Assembly (NCBI GenBank): GCA_945910005.1
Contig: OX246745.1
Location: forward strand, 9,196,545 to 9,260,544
Length of the DNA stretch: 64,000 nt
From: Isoperla grammatica
Lineage: Eukaryota; Arthropoda; Insecta; Plecoptera; Perlodidae
Direction of reading: 5' to 3'
Both the position numbers and the translations under genes were made by a program. Of the stretch, positions 1 to 11,049 are shown one piece after another; position 1 is the first letter of the stretch; every line of letters begins with the position of its first letter. The notes under the pieces are model-generated. The model searched no databases and was not told the DNA's origin. It saw only the letters and a list, made by a program, of their open reading frames with translations.

Positions 1-1438
1 TGAGTGAGTCGAGATATTTACTTACACATTGTGTATTTCTTCAAGCTTTTAAAGCATATAGCAGTAATAATACATATATGGTTCTCTATTCAGACTTTCA
101 CTAGATAAAGAGTTGTTTGTTTTTGCACTTTATCCCTGCTTTTTCATACAAAATACCTGTCCCCTTTCGGTACAGTAACTACTTAGAGTAAATTTTGATC
201 CATGATGCACCTTAAACTTTTTATTCTGTTAATCTCAACATGAAGCAATAAGAAGTGCTCTCAATAAATACAGAAACCATTTAAGAGCACTGGTCAGTAT
301 CTATGTATTTAATCTGTTCTTCAGTTAAAATGATTGAATGTGTTTAAAATTGTTTAATGTCTGGGCATTGTACTTAATTAATTAATAGTTAAATTACAAT
401 TCACGTGAGGCAGTTGGTTTCATAGCGATCTAGCACAACTATTTGTTTTTTTCTATTGACTTGAAGATACAATTTGTGTTGTTTTAATGTGTACATAGGT
501 AATAGTACGTAATGGTTTTTATGATTCATAACCCCTTAGAAGGTTGGTATTGTCTGGGGTAAGAGTTAAATGCAGATGCAGAAGTTTGTATACAACACAC
601 GATTAGTATAGGGTGACTGTATTTGGGGCAGCTCAAATCGCAATAGCCGAACGGTAAAATATTTGTTGTTTGTGCCTGAAATTCCTAAAAAAAGGCATTG
701 AAGGATCAATTTGGTAAAATTTGTGAAAACTGAAACTCTTTTTCCAAATCTTTTTCAATAGATGGTAACTCCTCCCCTCTTCAGAAGCCCATGTGTTGGT
801 TATTCATGTCCTTCAACTTGTGAGATGGGAGCTCATATTATTAGCACTGCAATAGACAAGTATACAAATTTTGTCATAATTATTATTGATTAGTTACATT
901 TTGATTATCAAGAATCAGAATATTACTTACAAGCAAAATTTACAGTGTGAGTTTGAAGAAATATTGTTACTTTCATTCATCATATTATTGCAAACCAGTG
1001 TGCAGTGCTCCTTTTAGGGACACTGATAAATTGCAAGTGAACTGAATAAGATATACATTAAATAAATAAACATCATTGGTTCACAGGGAGCAGAGGCCCT
1101 CCCTTAACATCAGCTTTAACCATATTATGTATTAAAAAGTATTAAATATACTAGCACAATTACGTAGTCTTTAAAATATAAAATGTACTGACCAAAGTTA
1201 GTACTTATGTTTGAGTTCAAGTTACAACCGTAAGGACACCACAACACTAATTTTTGTATTTATTTGGTGCTTAGTGACGTACCCTCATTAAGTCGTATGA
1301 CATCAGCCTCAAAACAAGGGAGCCGTCTTTGTGGGAATACTAATAGTAAACTTTGATAACATAGATAATAATGGTTGGGTATGTTAAATACTAGATACAG
1401 TAGAGCCATTTAATTCAAATTTCACATTGAAATTAACA
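1..1438. other. AT-rich spacer, no gene seen
   Basis: No exon-like open frame, RNA gene or clear repeat is visible. It could hold untranslated sequence of a gene outside the window, but nothing in it shows this. Confidence 0.5.
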
Positions 1439-1622
1439 CTAAGGTCTGTATGCATAGTCCAGACTCAAGCCTTCCTCAACTCAGCCTCTACTCAGCCTCG
1501 CCCAACCACCATTCACGGAATAGCAATGCCATGTGATTGCTCCGTGATTAATGGTTAGTCGAGTCTGAGGAGAGGCTGAGTTGAGGAGCACGTGAGGAAC
1601 GACTATGCATTTGACCCTAAGT
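1439..1622. mobile_element. MITE family B, copy 1 (inverted-repeat element)
   Basis: The two ends are inverted copies of each other. The left end contains GTATGCATAGTCC and then CTTCCTCAACTCAGCCTC; the right end carries the complement (GAGGCTGAGTTGAGGAGC, then GACTATGCAT). A second copy lies at 40321-40490 with the same ends and the same core (CCAACCACCA, TCACGGAA, GCCATGTG). There is no open frame, so this is a non-autonomous element. The superfamily is not determined. Confidence 0.75.
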
Positions 1623-3283
1623 CTTCTACCCAAACTTCTGCTGGGATTTGATCACTGGTTTGAATTAAACACAGTTTCAATTAACTATCGACTACTGTAT
1701 TTACACTCATTCATCCACGAGATCCAACTGAGCTAAGAATGTTTAGTATTTGAGTCTGAGATTCATTGTTCTCATAATGTAGCTTGAATTGTCTATTATG
1801 TGCCATTGTGAGTAATATGCCAGCATATACATTGCATCGGCAAGTCAAATATTCGTAAGCTCGACATTGGAATGTCCGTAATATGATGTACGTTGATTTG
1901 TGTTGTCGATTATGTGCCATTGTGAATAATACTTGTCAGCATATGCATTGCATTGCATGTTGGCATATTGAGCTATTGATGGCCTCGGCATGAGAGGAAC
2001 ATGTCACCACAAGTACATGTAAAGTATTGTTTGGCTTCATTTAATGGTGCCAAAGAACCATAGAGTTGGTTAAATGAGGTTACAAATCAAAATCATTTTG
2101 TTAGTTTTAAGTCAGAAATTAATTCCAGATTATACAAACTTTGTGTTTTCTACAAATCGGTGAAAGTTGATGAATAGGTCATGTGAATGAACAGGACATG
2201 TCGTCTACATCATTTGTTAGTTAATAACACTAGGTTTACTGGGACTTGAACTGCCATACCAGTGGTGATGATGCCACACTAAACTGACTGTAATTACCTA
2301 TTGCCATTATACAATACAACTGTCACTAGAATATTGTCAGTCATCTATCATCATTCATGTTGAAGAATTGTTTATGAGACGAATAGTAGATGCATATGTG
2401 CCTTAATCTTAATTTGAATATTTTCAAAAATAAATTGAGATTGTTGTGAATATATAATGTACTAATTTATTATCAACCTTTCCACTCGTCTAACTTAGTG
2501 TCTCCCTTATGTTCCAACTTTATTCTTCATTAAACTCCAATCGAGCCTTATATCGCTGTCTATTATATTGCCCTTTGGACAACTTTGGGGATTGTTTCCC
2601 ATAAGACTGCTTATACTATTGCAGAAATGCTGCAGTGCAACTGTGACATTTCTTGTAGTAATCTAACCTGTACCAGGGTTGAATATTGTTCTTCCCTATA
2701 TTCCTCCAACTGTCTACAGGAGTGTGATTTTTCACATCAATCCATAAAAGTATTGATTACTTTAGGATTTACATTTCTGCTTTCCCTTTCGTTCTAATTA
2801 TTCCTAATGTATTAGATATCTGGATATAGATAGATGTTTTGACGAATCACACAAAGAACGTTGCAACACATTTATCCTCCAGGATTCTCTGGAGACTTTC
2901 TGTCTGCCCATTGGTATGTGGAATGGGATAGTCGTGGAAGAATTGTTGGCAGTACAATTATATATCTGCTATGTAATGTACATTTGCATCACTGCTTTTA
3001 GGAACAAATCGTTTCAAGGATTGAGTCCTTGAAAATGTTAAACTCTGCTTATCTGGCCCTCATTTTGTACACACCCACACACAATGTTTGTATCCTATTT
3101 GGGAGATATCAACTACGAATTATTTTCCCGCAGACGACAGTTTATTCCTCGCTTTCTCAACACTCTTGCACATATCTGTCCATTCCGAGCTTCTCTTGTC
3201 TACCTCTTGCCTTCCTACATTATTCGTTTTCTCAGTTCCCATGACCGTGGGCACTTCTTGGCTGATATTTTGTTACCATTAGT

Positions 3284-3287
<4 letters not shown>
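1623..3287. other. AT-rich spacer, no gene seen
   Basis: Only short chance frames are present. No splice-bounded conserved peptide was recognised on either strand. Confidence 0.5.

Positions 3288-3319
<32 letters not shown>
3288..3319. repeat. (TA)n microsatellite
   Basis: Uninterrupted TA dinucleotides directly abut the long hairpin element that follows. A second TA tract lies on the far side of that hairpin at about 3681-3702. Confidence 0.9.
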
Positions 3320-3320
<1 letters not shown>

Positions 3321-3324
<4 letters not shown>

Positions 3325-3646
3325 AGTAGGTTTTCGGGTTGCTGTCCACGTTACTTGCTCTTTAGAGACTGGTTGCTGGCCCAGAAATGGGCCATTGTCA
3401 ATGTCTCGACGTTTCGACAAAATCGCATTTGCCATCTTCAGGAAGATTCGTTGGTTTCCGAAGCTGAGAACCGAATCCCTCTGAGAATCCTGAGAGCCAT
3501 AATCTTCGGAAACCAACGAATCTTCCTGAAGATGGCAAATGCGATTTTGTCGAAACGTCGAGACATTGACAATGGCCCATTTCTGGGCCAGCAACCAGTC
3601 TCTAAAGAGCAAGTAACGTGGACAGCAACCCGAAAACCTACTACTA
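3321..3646. mobile_element. Long foldback element, Penelope-like in character
   Basis: Two nearly perfect inverted arms (3321-3463 and 3504-3646, about 143 bp each) flank a spacer of about 40 bp. The right arm reads CTGAAGA at 3526-3532 and then CGAAAC at 3551-3556. This spacing and order resemble the CTGATGA...GAAAC core of the hammerhead-like motifs found in terminal regions of Penelope-like elements. That link is inference. The arms are embedded in TA microsatellite. Apparent open frames across the arms are by-products of the palindrome. Confidence 0.7.
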
Positions 3647-3733
3647 CATCTTCTTCAGTCCGCGAAAACCTACAGAATAACATATATATATATATATATA
3701 TATGATTTCTCAGGTTTTGTTGGTTGCAATATG

Positions 3734-3995
3734 TAAAGAAAGGATACATTTTACGGTTAAACCAATCTAAAATTTATTTTTAATGATAAGTCAACGTTTC
3801 GACGACTTTAGCGTCGTCTTTTTCAAGACATACAAATATACAAAAACAAATAAATAAAAAACCACAACAACCAAAAAACACTTGCATATAAAAACGAAAA
3901 CACTGCCACAGCGATACATCACTGGGTAGCTGCTCTAGCAAGCTCCTTGAATAAAAATAAAATTTAGATTGGTTTAACCGTAAAATGTATCCTTT

Positions 3996-4000
<5 letters not shown>
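3734..4000. mobile_element. Second inverted-repeat element with hammerhead-like stem
   Basis: Inverted 40-bp ends (3734-3773 and 3961-4000) contain AAAGAAAGGATACATTTTAC and its complement. Inside, on the - strand, GACGAC, a six-base loop and GTCGTC form a perfect hairpin (3801-3818), followed by GAAAC. This matches the stem II and core arrangement of a hammerhead ribozyme. The expected CTGATGA on the other side is degenerate (CTTGAAA). It probably belongs to the same Penelope-like class as the preceding foldback. Confidence 0.6.
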
Positions 4001-4064
<64 letters not shown>

Positions 4065-4083
4065 ATTATTATTATTATGAGTC

Positions 4084-4138
<55 letters not shown>

Positions 4139-4140
4139 CA
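4000..4140. repeat. (TA)n followed by (ATT)n microsatellite
   Basis: A TA tract to about 4060 is followed by ATT/TTA trinucleotides to about 4138, with one short interruption. Confidence 0.9.
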
Positions 4141-5230
4141 CCATTATTATTATAACTGCCACAGCTGTAGTTTGTTAATATTTTTAATGAAACTATTTTA
4201 TTATTCTAATTTTAATAATCATTGTTTAAAAATTGTGTTGAACCGCAACAATACACGATTTCATTTAGGGTGATTTACTGTTTTGAAAGGGAAATCCAGT
4301 ATCGGAATAATAATTATAATAACCAAACTTATCTTTTCAGGGAATGGGGTAACTCAACTGCTGAATACAACTATCACTCCTGCAATCACTCCTGCATGGA
4401 ATCGATTGCCGTGACCTTCAACCCACATCCAGCCTTCCAGCCTTCTCCTTCTCCAGGCTAAATGCAATCCAAACACGTAGCAACCAAATCCATTATATCA
4501 CTAATATTTGGCATCCAAATTGTGTGTGCCCTTATCCCTGAATCTTTTACACATTTTTATTTTGTAATGCTGAAAACGAACTTTATTTTTTTTAGTTGTA
4601 TTACCGTACTTAAGTTTTAGTTTCAGAGTTAGCTTCTTAGTATTTCGTGGTGCAAATTGTTAGAATGAGCTTCATACGCATTTCTGGTTTTTTATGTGTT
4701 ATGTTACGTTGTCTGTTATGAAGGAATTTCTGTATAGTCCCAGAAGGTCATATTTTTGTTTATTTTGTTGTGTGGGCACTAATTAGTCTCTTTGATTCTA
4801 GTCTACTCATTATCTCCCAAAATCTGTCTCACTTTCTTATTCCACAATTTACTCAAAATTAGCCTCATTGATTTTAGTTAACTCAAGTACGGTAGTTGTC
4901 CTATACAAGATACAATCTTTCGCTTTTGGCATCCTTAGAAACATTCAAAATTATTAGAGGGCCTACATGTTTAGCCTATTCAGTTAAGTGGATTATATGT
5001 GATTATGTGAGATGATTTCAGTACCAATAAAACCCAATTTGCTCCAATATACGCATTACATAAGTTTTGTTGTAGTATTGTTGTTAATGTGAAAAAAATG
5101 CCGTTCTTTAATCGTCTAGATTAGCCTACTTGCATTTACAATTACGTTCATGCCATTACAATAAAAGATTCTGTACTAAAATATGTAGTCTACTACAAAG
5201 TTCACTCATAACTTTGCGGTTGCCTAGTAT
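4141..5230. other. AT-rich spacer, no gene seen
   Basis: No recognisable coding segment is present. The stretch leads directly into the minisatellite. Confidence 0.5.
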
Positions 5231-6768
5231 AAATATTACCGGTCGTCAATGGTTGCCACCGTACCGTGTTACAAGTATAGCTATTACCGGTCGTCATTGG
5301 CTGCCGCCGTACCGTGTTACAAGTATAGCTATTATGGTCGCCAATGACTGCCGCCGTACCCTGTTACAAGTATAGCTATTATGGTCGCCAATGACTGCCG
5401 CCGTACCATGTTACAGTTACAAGTATAGCTATTACCGGTCGTCAATGGCTGCCGTCGTACCATGTTACACAAGTATAGCTATTACCGGTCGCCAATGGCT
5501 GCCGCCGTACCGTGTTACAAGTATAGCTATTACCGGTCGCCAATGGCTGCCGCCGTACCGTGTTACAAGTATAGCTATTACCGGTCGTCAATGGCTGCCG
5601 CCGTACCGTGTTACAAGTATAGCTATTATGGTCGCCAATGGCTGCCGCCGTACCGTGTTACAAGTATAGCTATTACCGGTCGCCAATGGCTGCCGCCGTA
5701 CCGTGTTACAAGTATAGCTATTACCGGTCGTCATTGGCTGCCGCCGTACCATGTTACAAGTATAGCTATTACCGGTCGCCAATGGCTGCCGCCGTACCGT
5801 GTTACAAGTATAGCTATTATGGTCGCCAATGGCTGCCGCCGTACTATGTTACAAGTATAGCTATTATGGTCGCCAATGGCTGCCGCCGTACCATGTTACA
5901 GTTACAAGTATAGCTATTATGGTCGCCAATGGCTGCCGCCGCACCGTGTTACAAGTATAGCTATTACCGGTCGCCAATGGCTGCCGCCGTACCGTGTTAC
6001 AAGTATAGCTATTACCGGTCGTCAATGGCTGCCGCCGCACCGTGTTACAAGTATAGCTATTACCGGTCGCCAATGGCTGCCGCCGCACCGTGTTACAAGT
6101 ATAGCTATTACCGGTCGCCAATGGCTGCCGCCGTACCGTGTTACAAGTATAGCTATTACCGGTCGCCAATGGCTGCCGCCGTACCGTGTTACAAGTATAG
6201 CTATTATGGTCGCCAATGGCTGCCGCCGCACCATGTTACAAGTATAGCTATTACCGGTCGCCAATGGCTGCCGCCGTACCGTGTTACAAGTATAGCTATT
6301 ACCGGTCGCCAATGGCTGCCGCCGTACCGTGTTACAAGTATAGCTATTACCGGTCGCCAATGGCTGCCGCCGTACCGTGTTACAAGTATAGCTATTATGG
6401 TCGCCAATGGCTGCCGCCGCACCATGTTACAAGTATAGCTATTACCGGTCGCCAATGGCTGCCGCCGCACCGTGTTACAAGTATAGCTATTACCGGTCGC
6501 CAATGGCTGCCGCCGTACCGTGTTACAAGTATAGCTATTACCGGTCGCCAATGGCTGCCGCCGTACCGTGTTACAAGTATAGCTATTATGGTCGCCAATG
6601 GCTGCCGCCGCACCATGTTACAAGTATAGCTATTACCGGTCGTCAATGGCTGCCGCCGCACCGTGTTACAAGTATAGCTATTACCGGTCGTCAATGGCTG
6701 CCGCCGCACCGTGTTACAAGTATAGCTATTACCGGTCGCCAATGACTGCCGCCGCACCGTGTTACCGG
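5231..6768. repeat. 48-bp minisatellite with higher-order structure, about 32 copies
   Basis: The consensus unit contains CTATTACCGGTCGCCAATGG, then GCTGCCGCCGTACCGTGTTA, then CAAGTATAG. A 47-bp variant has CTATTATGGTCGCC in place of CTATTACCGGTCGCC. The variant recurs at 5623 and 5814, and at 6201, 6392 and 6583, each exactly 191 bp apart. This is a four-unit higher-order period (3 x 48 + 47). Two units carry a duplicated GTTACA (near 5410 and 5895). Because 48 is a multiple of three, long frames of 16-residue repeats stay open on both strands. I read these as by-products. A degenerate tail continues to about 6856. Confidence 0.97.
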
Positions 6769-7604
6769 TCGCCAATGGTTGTAGCCGTACCGCGTCAGTA
6801 TTTGCCGCCGTACCGGAGCATATTGGTGTTACCGGCTCCATGCACTATGGTACGCCACTGGTAGGTCTCAGGCCGCATTAGAATCCCACCCTTAATCAAG
6901 GCAGGCAGGCCGGAGTGACGTCACATCGACCAAGCTGCCATCCATCTTCATCGCGGTCGCAGATAAAGAGGTGTCCAAGCCGTGCGATTATCTTTGTGAC
7001 CTCGCTCGGCTTCGGTCCCGGACTCGGGAACAGGAGCGCCAAGTGACTACACTGGGCCATGGAGGGGCTATGAACACTATGTGGGGGAAAATACGAAGAT
7101 GACGAGCCAAAGGTGAGTAAACAATACCAAGGGAACTTCTTTAGTTCCTTTACCAGTGGGTCATTAAATAGATGCCCCTCCCCCACTAGAAACTAACATT
7201 AGTGTTTGTGCGAATCGTGTGTTGTGTGATTTTTATTGTGTATCGCTAAAATTGTACAGGAGAACATTGTTTATATTGGTTTAAGAATGGGACCCGATTT
7301 TGCGCGATTCGATTGATGTTTTTCGGTTTTTGACGCACGGGCGCTTCTATAACATTAACCATTAGACAAGGTATCAAGAGAACATTTCTAGCTTTCATTT
7401 ATTAATTAAACTAACTCAAAGTTCGTCTAATCCTATTAAAATACAATATTTGATTGTGTTGCGTTGCGTTGTGTCTGTGACCATCACAAGTCGTTCAAGT
7501 GGCTACGAGAACATCAATTACTGTATTACTTCCTCGTCCCTGACGTCTAGCCACAATAAACACAAAACAATAGAATTTAGCCAGCTAATCAGTTAATTCG
7601 CATT
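6769..7604. promoter_or_regulatory. Putative upstream/5' untranslated region of gene A
   Basis: This stretch lies between the minisatellite and the candidate first coding exon. It is less AT-rich and more CpG-containing than the surroundings around 6900-7080. No clear TATA box or initiator can be defended by eye. Its role as promoter follows only from the exon call at 7605. Confidence 0.3.
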
Positions 7605-7687
7605 ATGGCCAGTTCGTCGTTTCGTCGCGTTGTTCATGCAGCTCTGCATGCACGTGGTGAGCCCGGAGGCGATATGCAGGAGGACAG
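7605..7687 (+). CDS. Candidate first coding exon of gene A
   Basis: An ATG opens 27 codons ([20 protein letters not shown] and seven more) that end with two bases, AG, before a good donor, GTAGGT. The exon at 19439 needs exactly two bases from upstream, so the join makes an Arg codon and stays in frame. With this exon the protein is 513 residues, matching the family size. The peptide itself is not conserved enough to confirm by eye, and the intron would be 11.75 kb. The alternative is an unseen exon, or a start at 19497. Confidence 0.5.
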
Positions 7688-10600
7688 GTAGGTCCACGAT
7701 CACACTCCTCTCTGTAGCTCTGGTACATACATACTCAAGAGAACCAGTACTCAGAGTTGGGGTTACTGGGTTCGAATCCCAGCGCTAGTCACTGTGACTG
7801 GCATGGGCTCTCACTGATTGAATTATCACATGACATAGAGCAACCTGTTTCAAACTCAAGCGCTAAATCGCGAATACGGTCACGGGTCAGTGATTTGTGT
7901 TTAATAAATGGTTGTGATGTTTAATAACATTGTTTTCCGTAAAGCTTCTAGCCCAGCTAAGGCCACAAAACTCTGAGGAAAGTCGACAAACTTTTCCCGC
8001 GAGAGGCGAAGACACGCGTTATTCAAAATACGAATCACCGTTACTTCCATCATGTGTTTATTTATTTAATTGTAATTTTATTATTATTTTCTACCGTGTA
8101 ATTAATTTATATTATATTAATAATGTCACCTTGCGAGTGTTCACTAAGATAATCTTGATCTACGGATTTTCACACGCGATAAATAGTGGATATTGTATTC
8201 GCCAGCAGTTCAACCGGATTATATGTTCTCTATGAACTGAGGAGAATTTATCTAAGAATTTTCCCGCTTATTGAATTGACCGGGACAACGCAATAATTAT
8301 ATGTCACGCCATCAACCCCATAGAGTTACAAATGTCCCTGAAGGCACAACGCAATACATGTCACGTGCCATCAACCCCATGTTAGAAATGTCCCTGAAGG
8401 CACAACGCAATACATGTCACGCCATCAACCCCATGTTAGAAATGTCCCCGAGGGCACAACGCAATACATGTCACGCCATCAACCCCATGTTAGAAATGTC
8501 CCTGAAGGCACAACGCAATACATGTCACGCCATCAACCCCATGTTAGAAATGTCCCCGAGGGTACAACGCAATACATGTCACGCCATCAACCCCATGTTA
8601 GAAATGTCCCCGAGGGCACAACGCAATACTTGTCACGCCATCAACCCCATGTTAGAAATGTCCCTGAAGGCACAACGCAATACATGTCACGCCATCAACC
8701 CCATGTTAAAAATGTCCCTGAAGGCACAACGCAATACATGTCACGCCATCAACCCCATGTTAAAAATGTCCCTGAAGGCACAACGCAATACATGTCACGC
8801 CATCAACCCCATGCTAGAAATGTCCCTGAAGGCACAACGCAATACATGTCACGCCATCAACCCCATAAAGAGTTAGAAATGTCCCCGAGGGTACAACGCA
8901 ATACTTGTCACGCCATCAACTCCATGTTAGAAATGTCCCCGAGGGCACAACGCAATACATGTCACGCCATCAACCCCATGTTAGAAATGTCTCCTAAGGC
9001 ACAACGCAATACTTGTCACGCCATCAACCCCATAGAAATGTCCCCGAAGGCACAACGCAATACTTGTCACGCCATCAACCCCATAGAGAGTTAGAAATGT
9101 CCCCGAAGGCACAACGCAATACTTGTCACGCCATCAACCCCATAGAGAGATAGAAATGTCCCCGAGGGCACAACGCAATACATGTCACGCCATCAACCCT
9201 GTAGAGAGTTAGAAATGTCACCGAGGGCACAACGCAATACATGTCACGCCATCAACCCTATAGAGAGTTAGAAATGTCACCGAGGGCACAACGCAATACA
9301 TGTCACGCCATCAACCCTGTAGAGAGTTAGAAATGTCACCGAGGGCACAACGCAATACATGTCACGCCATCAACCCCATGTTAGAAATGTCCCCGATGGC
9401 ACAACGCAATACTTGTCACGCCATCAACCCCATGTTAGAAATGTCCCCGAGGGTACAACGCAATACATGTCACGCCATCAACCCCATGTTAGAAATGTCC
9501 CCGAGGACACAACGCAATACTTGTCACGCCATCAACCCCATGTTAGAAATGTCCCCGAAGGCACAACGCAATACATGTCACGCCATCAACCCCATGTTAG
9601 AAATGTCTCCTAAGGCACAACGCAATACATGTCACGCCATCAACCCCATAAAGAGATAGAAATGTCCCCGAAGGCACAACGCAATACTTGTCACGCCATC
9701 AACCCCATGTTAGAAATGTCCCCGAGGGTACAACGCAATACATGTCACGCCATCAACCCCATGTTAGAAATATCCCCGAGGACACAACGCAATACTTGTC
9801 ACGCCATCAACCCCATAGAAATGTCCCCGAAGGCACAATGCAATACTTGTCACACCATCAACCCCATAGAGTTAGAAATGTCCCCAGGCACGAGGGCGGC
9901 AGCCTCACACACAGTTTACCTTGCAATTTGTTGCAGTGACCCGATTAAGGCGGGCGTTGATTCAATCAACTAAGAAGGTCATGTGTTACACGTGCGTGCG
10001 CATCTTTGCGACAAGTTACGTAACTTTGCCTTATCGCAGCCCGAGGATGAACATTGAATACATCTGAAAGTGTTTTATTATTAAACAAACTGCATATGCT
10101 GCACAAGCAGAATATATGTACTTAAACTAACGTAGCACTATTATTTCCCCACTCAGCAGTGCCTATTCTGTGCATGGCTTAGTCTGTAAATAAGACTTGC
10201 CATTTGTTTAGCAAAGAAACGAGTTATGACCTTTAGTTCCAGTCAGAATAAGTCGGTGATCGATGTAGGATTGTGGAATCACTGGCAGCAGTTTGGTATA
10301 ATTCACAACAATGATTAGGAAGGCGCTGTTTAAAAGGTTAGTTGCGTTTACGGACACAAGTCATGCACGCTCTTCCTTCTGTCCCAGTATTAGTTTCATT
10401 GTAATTGTCATTGTTATTATTCTTAAGAGCCAACAGCAGGGTAGAGCCAATCTTCGTTGCAATTTTCTGGATTTTGAGGAAAATATGTGTAAAATATGAA
10501 AATTGAAAATGTATGATTTACAATATCAGTGACCATTATACCAACAGTACATTCTTGAACGGGTTCTATTTCGCCTGAGATGCTTGCTCTATGTGGTTTT

Positions 10601-11012
10601 ATTAGTAGACTGTAAAGCTTTTGAAGACGATATAAAACCCATACGGAAGCATTTCAATCAAATTAATATGAATATGAATATGAGTCACACGTGCAATCCT
10701 GTGAGTGGGGGGGGGGGGGGGTCAATATTATGAGACACCATTTTAAACTTGAGAACCAAATCTTAATAGTTTACTTCTTTGGTAAAAAGTTTACAAATTA
10801 ACCACCATAACCAAGAATATATTTCTAATTTCAAACTGTCCACCGATGTTTAATGAATTCGTATGTTTTTATCTGCGCTCTCTGGGTAAGTAGCAAGTAT
10901 AATTCAATCTTCGTGATATAGCATAGCAATCATTACTTTGCGCACAACAATCTGGGTCCATTGTGTGAACAAACGGTTGTTATGTAAGTTAAAAAAATAA
11001 ATAGAATGGTTG

Positions 11013-11049
<37 letters not shown>

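Noticed and set aside
3232..3749. Frames of about 100-126 codons on both strands
   Set aside because: They read through the arms of a long palindrome and TA repeats. The same peptide appears on both strands because the arms are complementary.
5130..6864. Many long open frames with 16-residue repeats on both strands
   Set aside because: They follow from the 48-bp period being divisible by three. All frames and both strands are open in places, and 47-bp units shift frame at random.
5231..9896. CRISPR-like arrays
   Set aside because: The units are contiguous tandem repeats with no unique spacers of constant length, and the genome is an animal's.
8301..9973. ATG-started frames up to 226 codons with 18-residue repeats
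   Set aside because: Explained by the 54-bp minisatellite. Two frames are equally open, and no splice or family signal is seen. Kept only as a low-priority finding.
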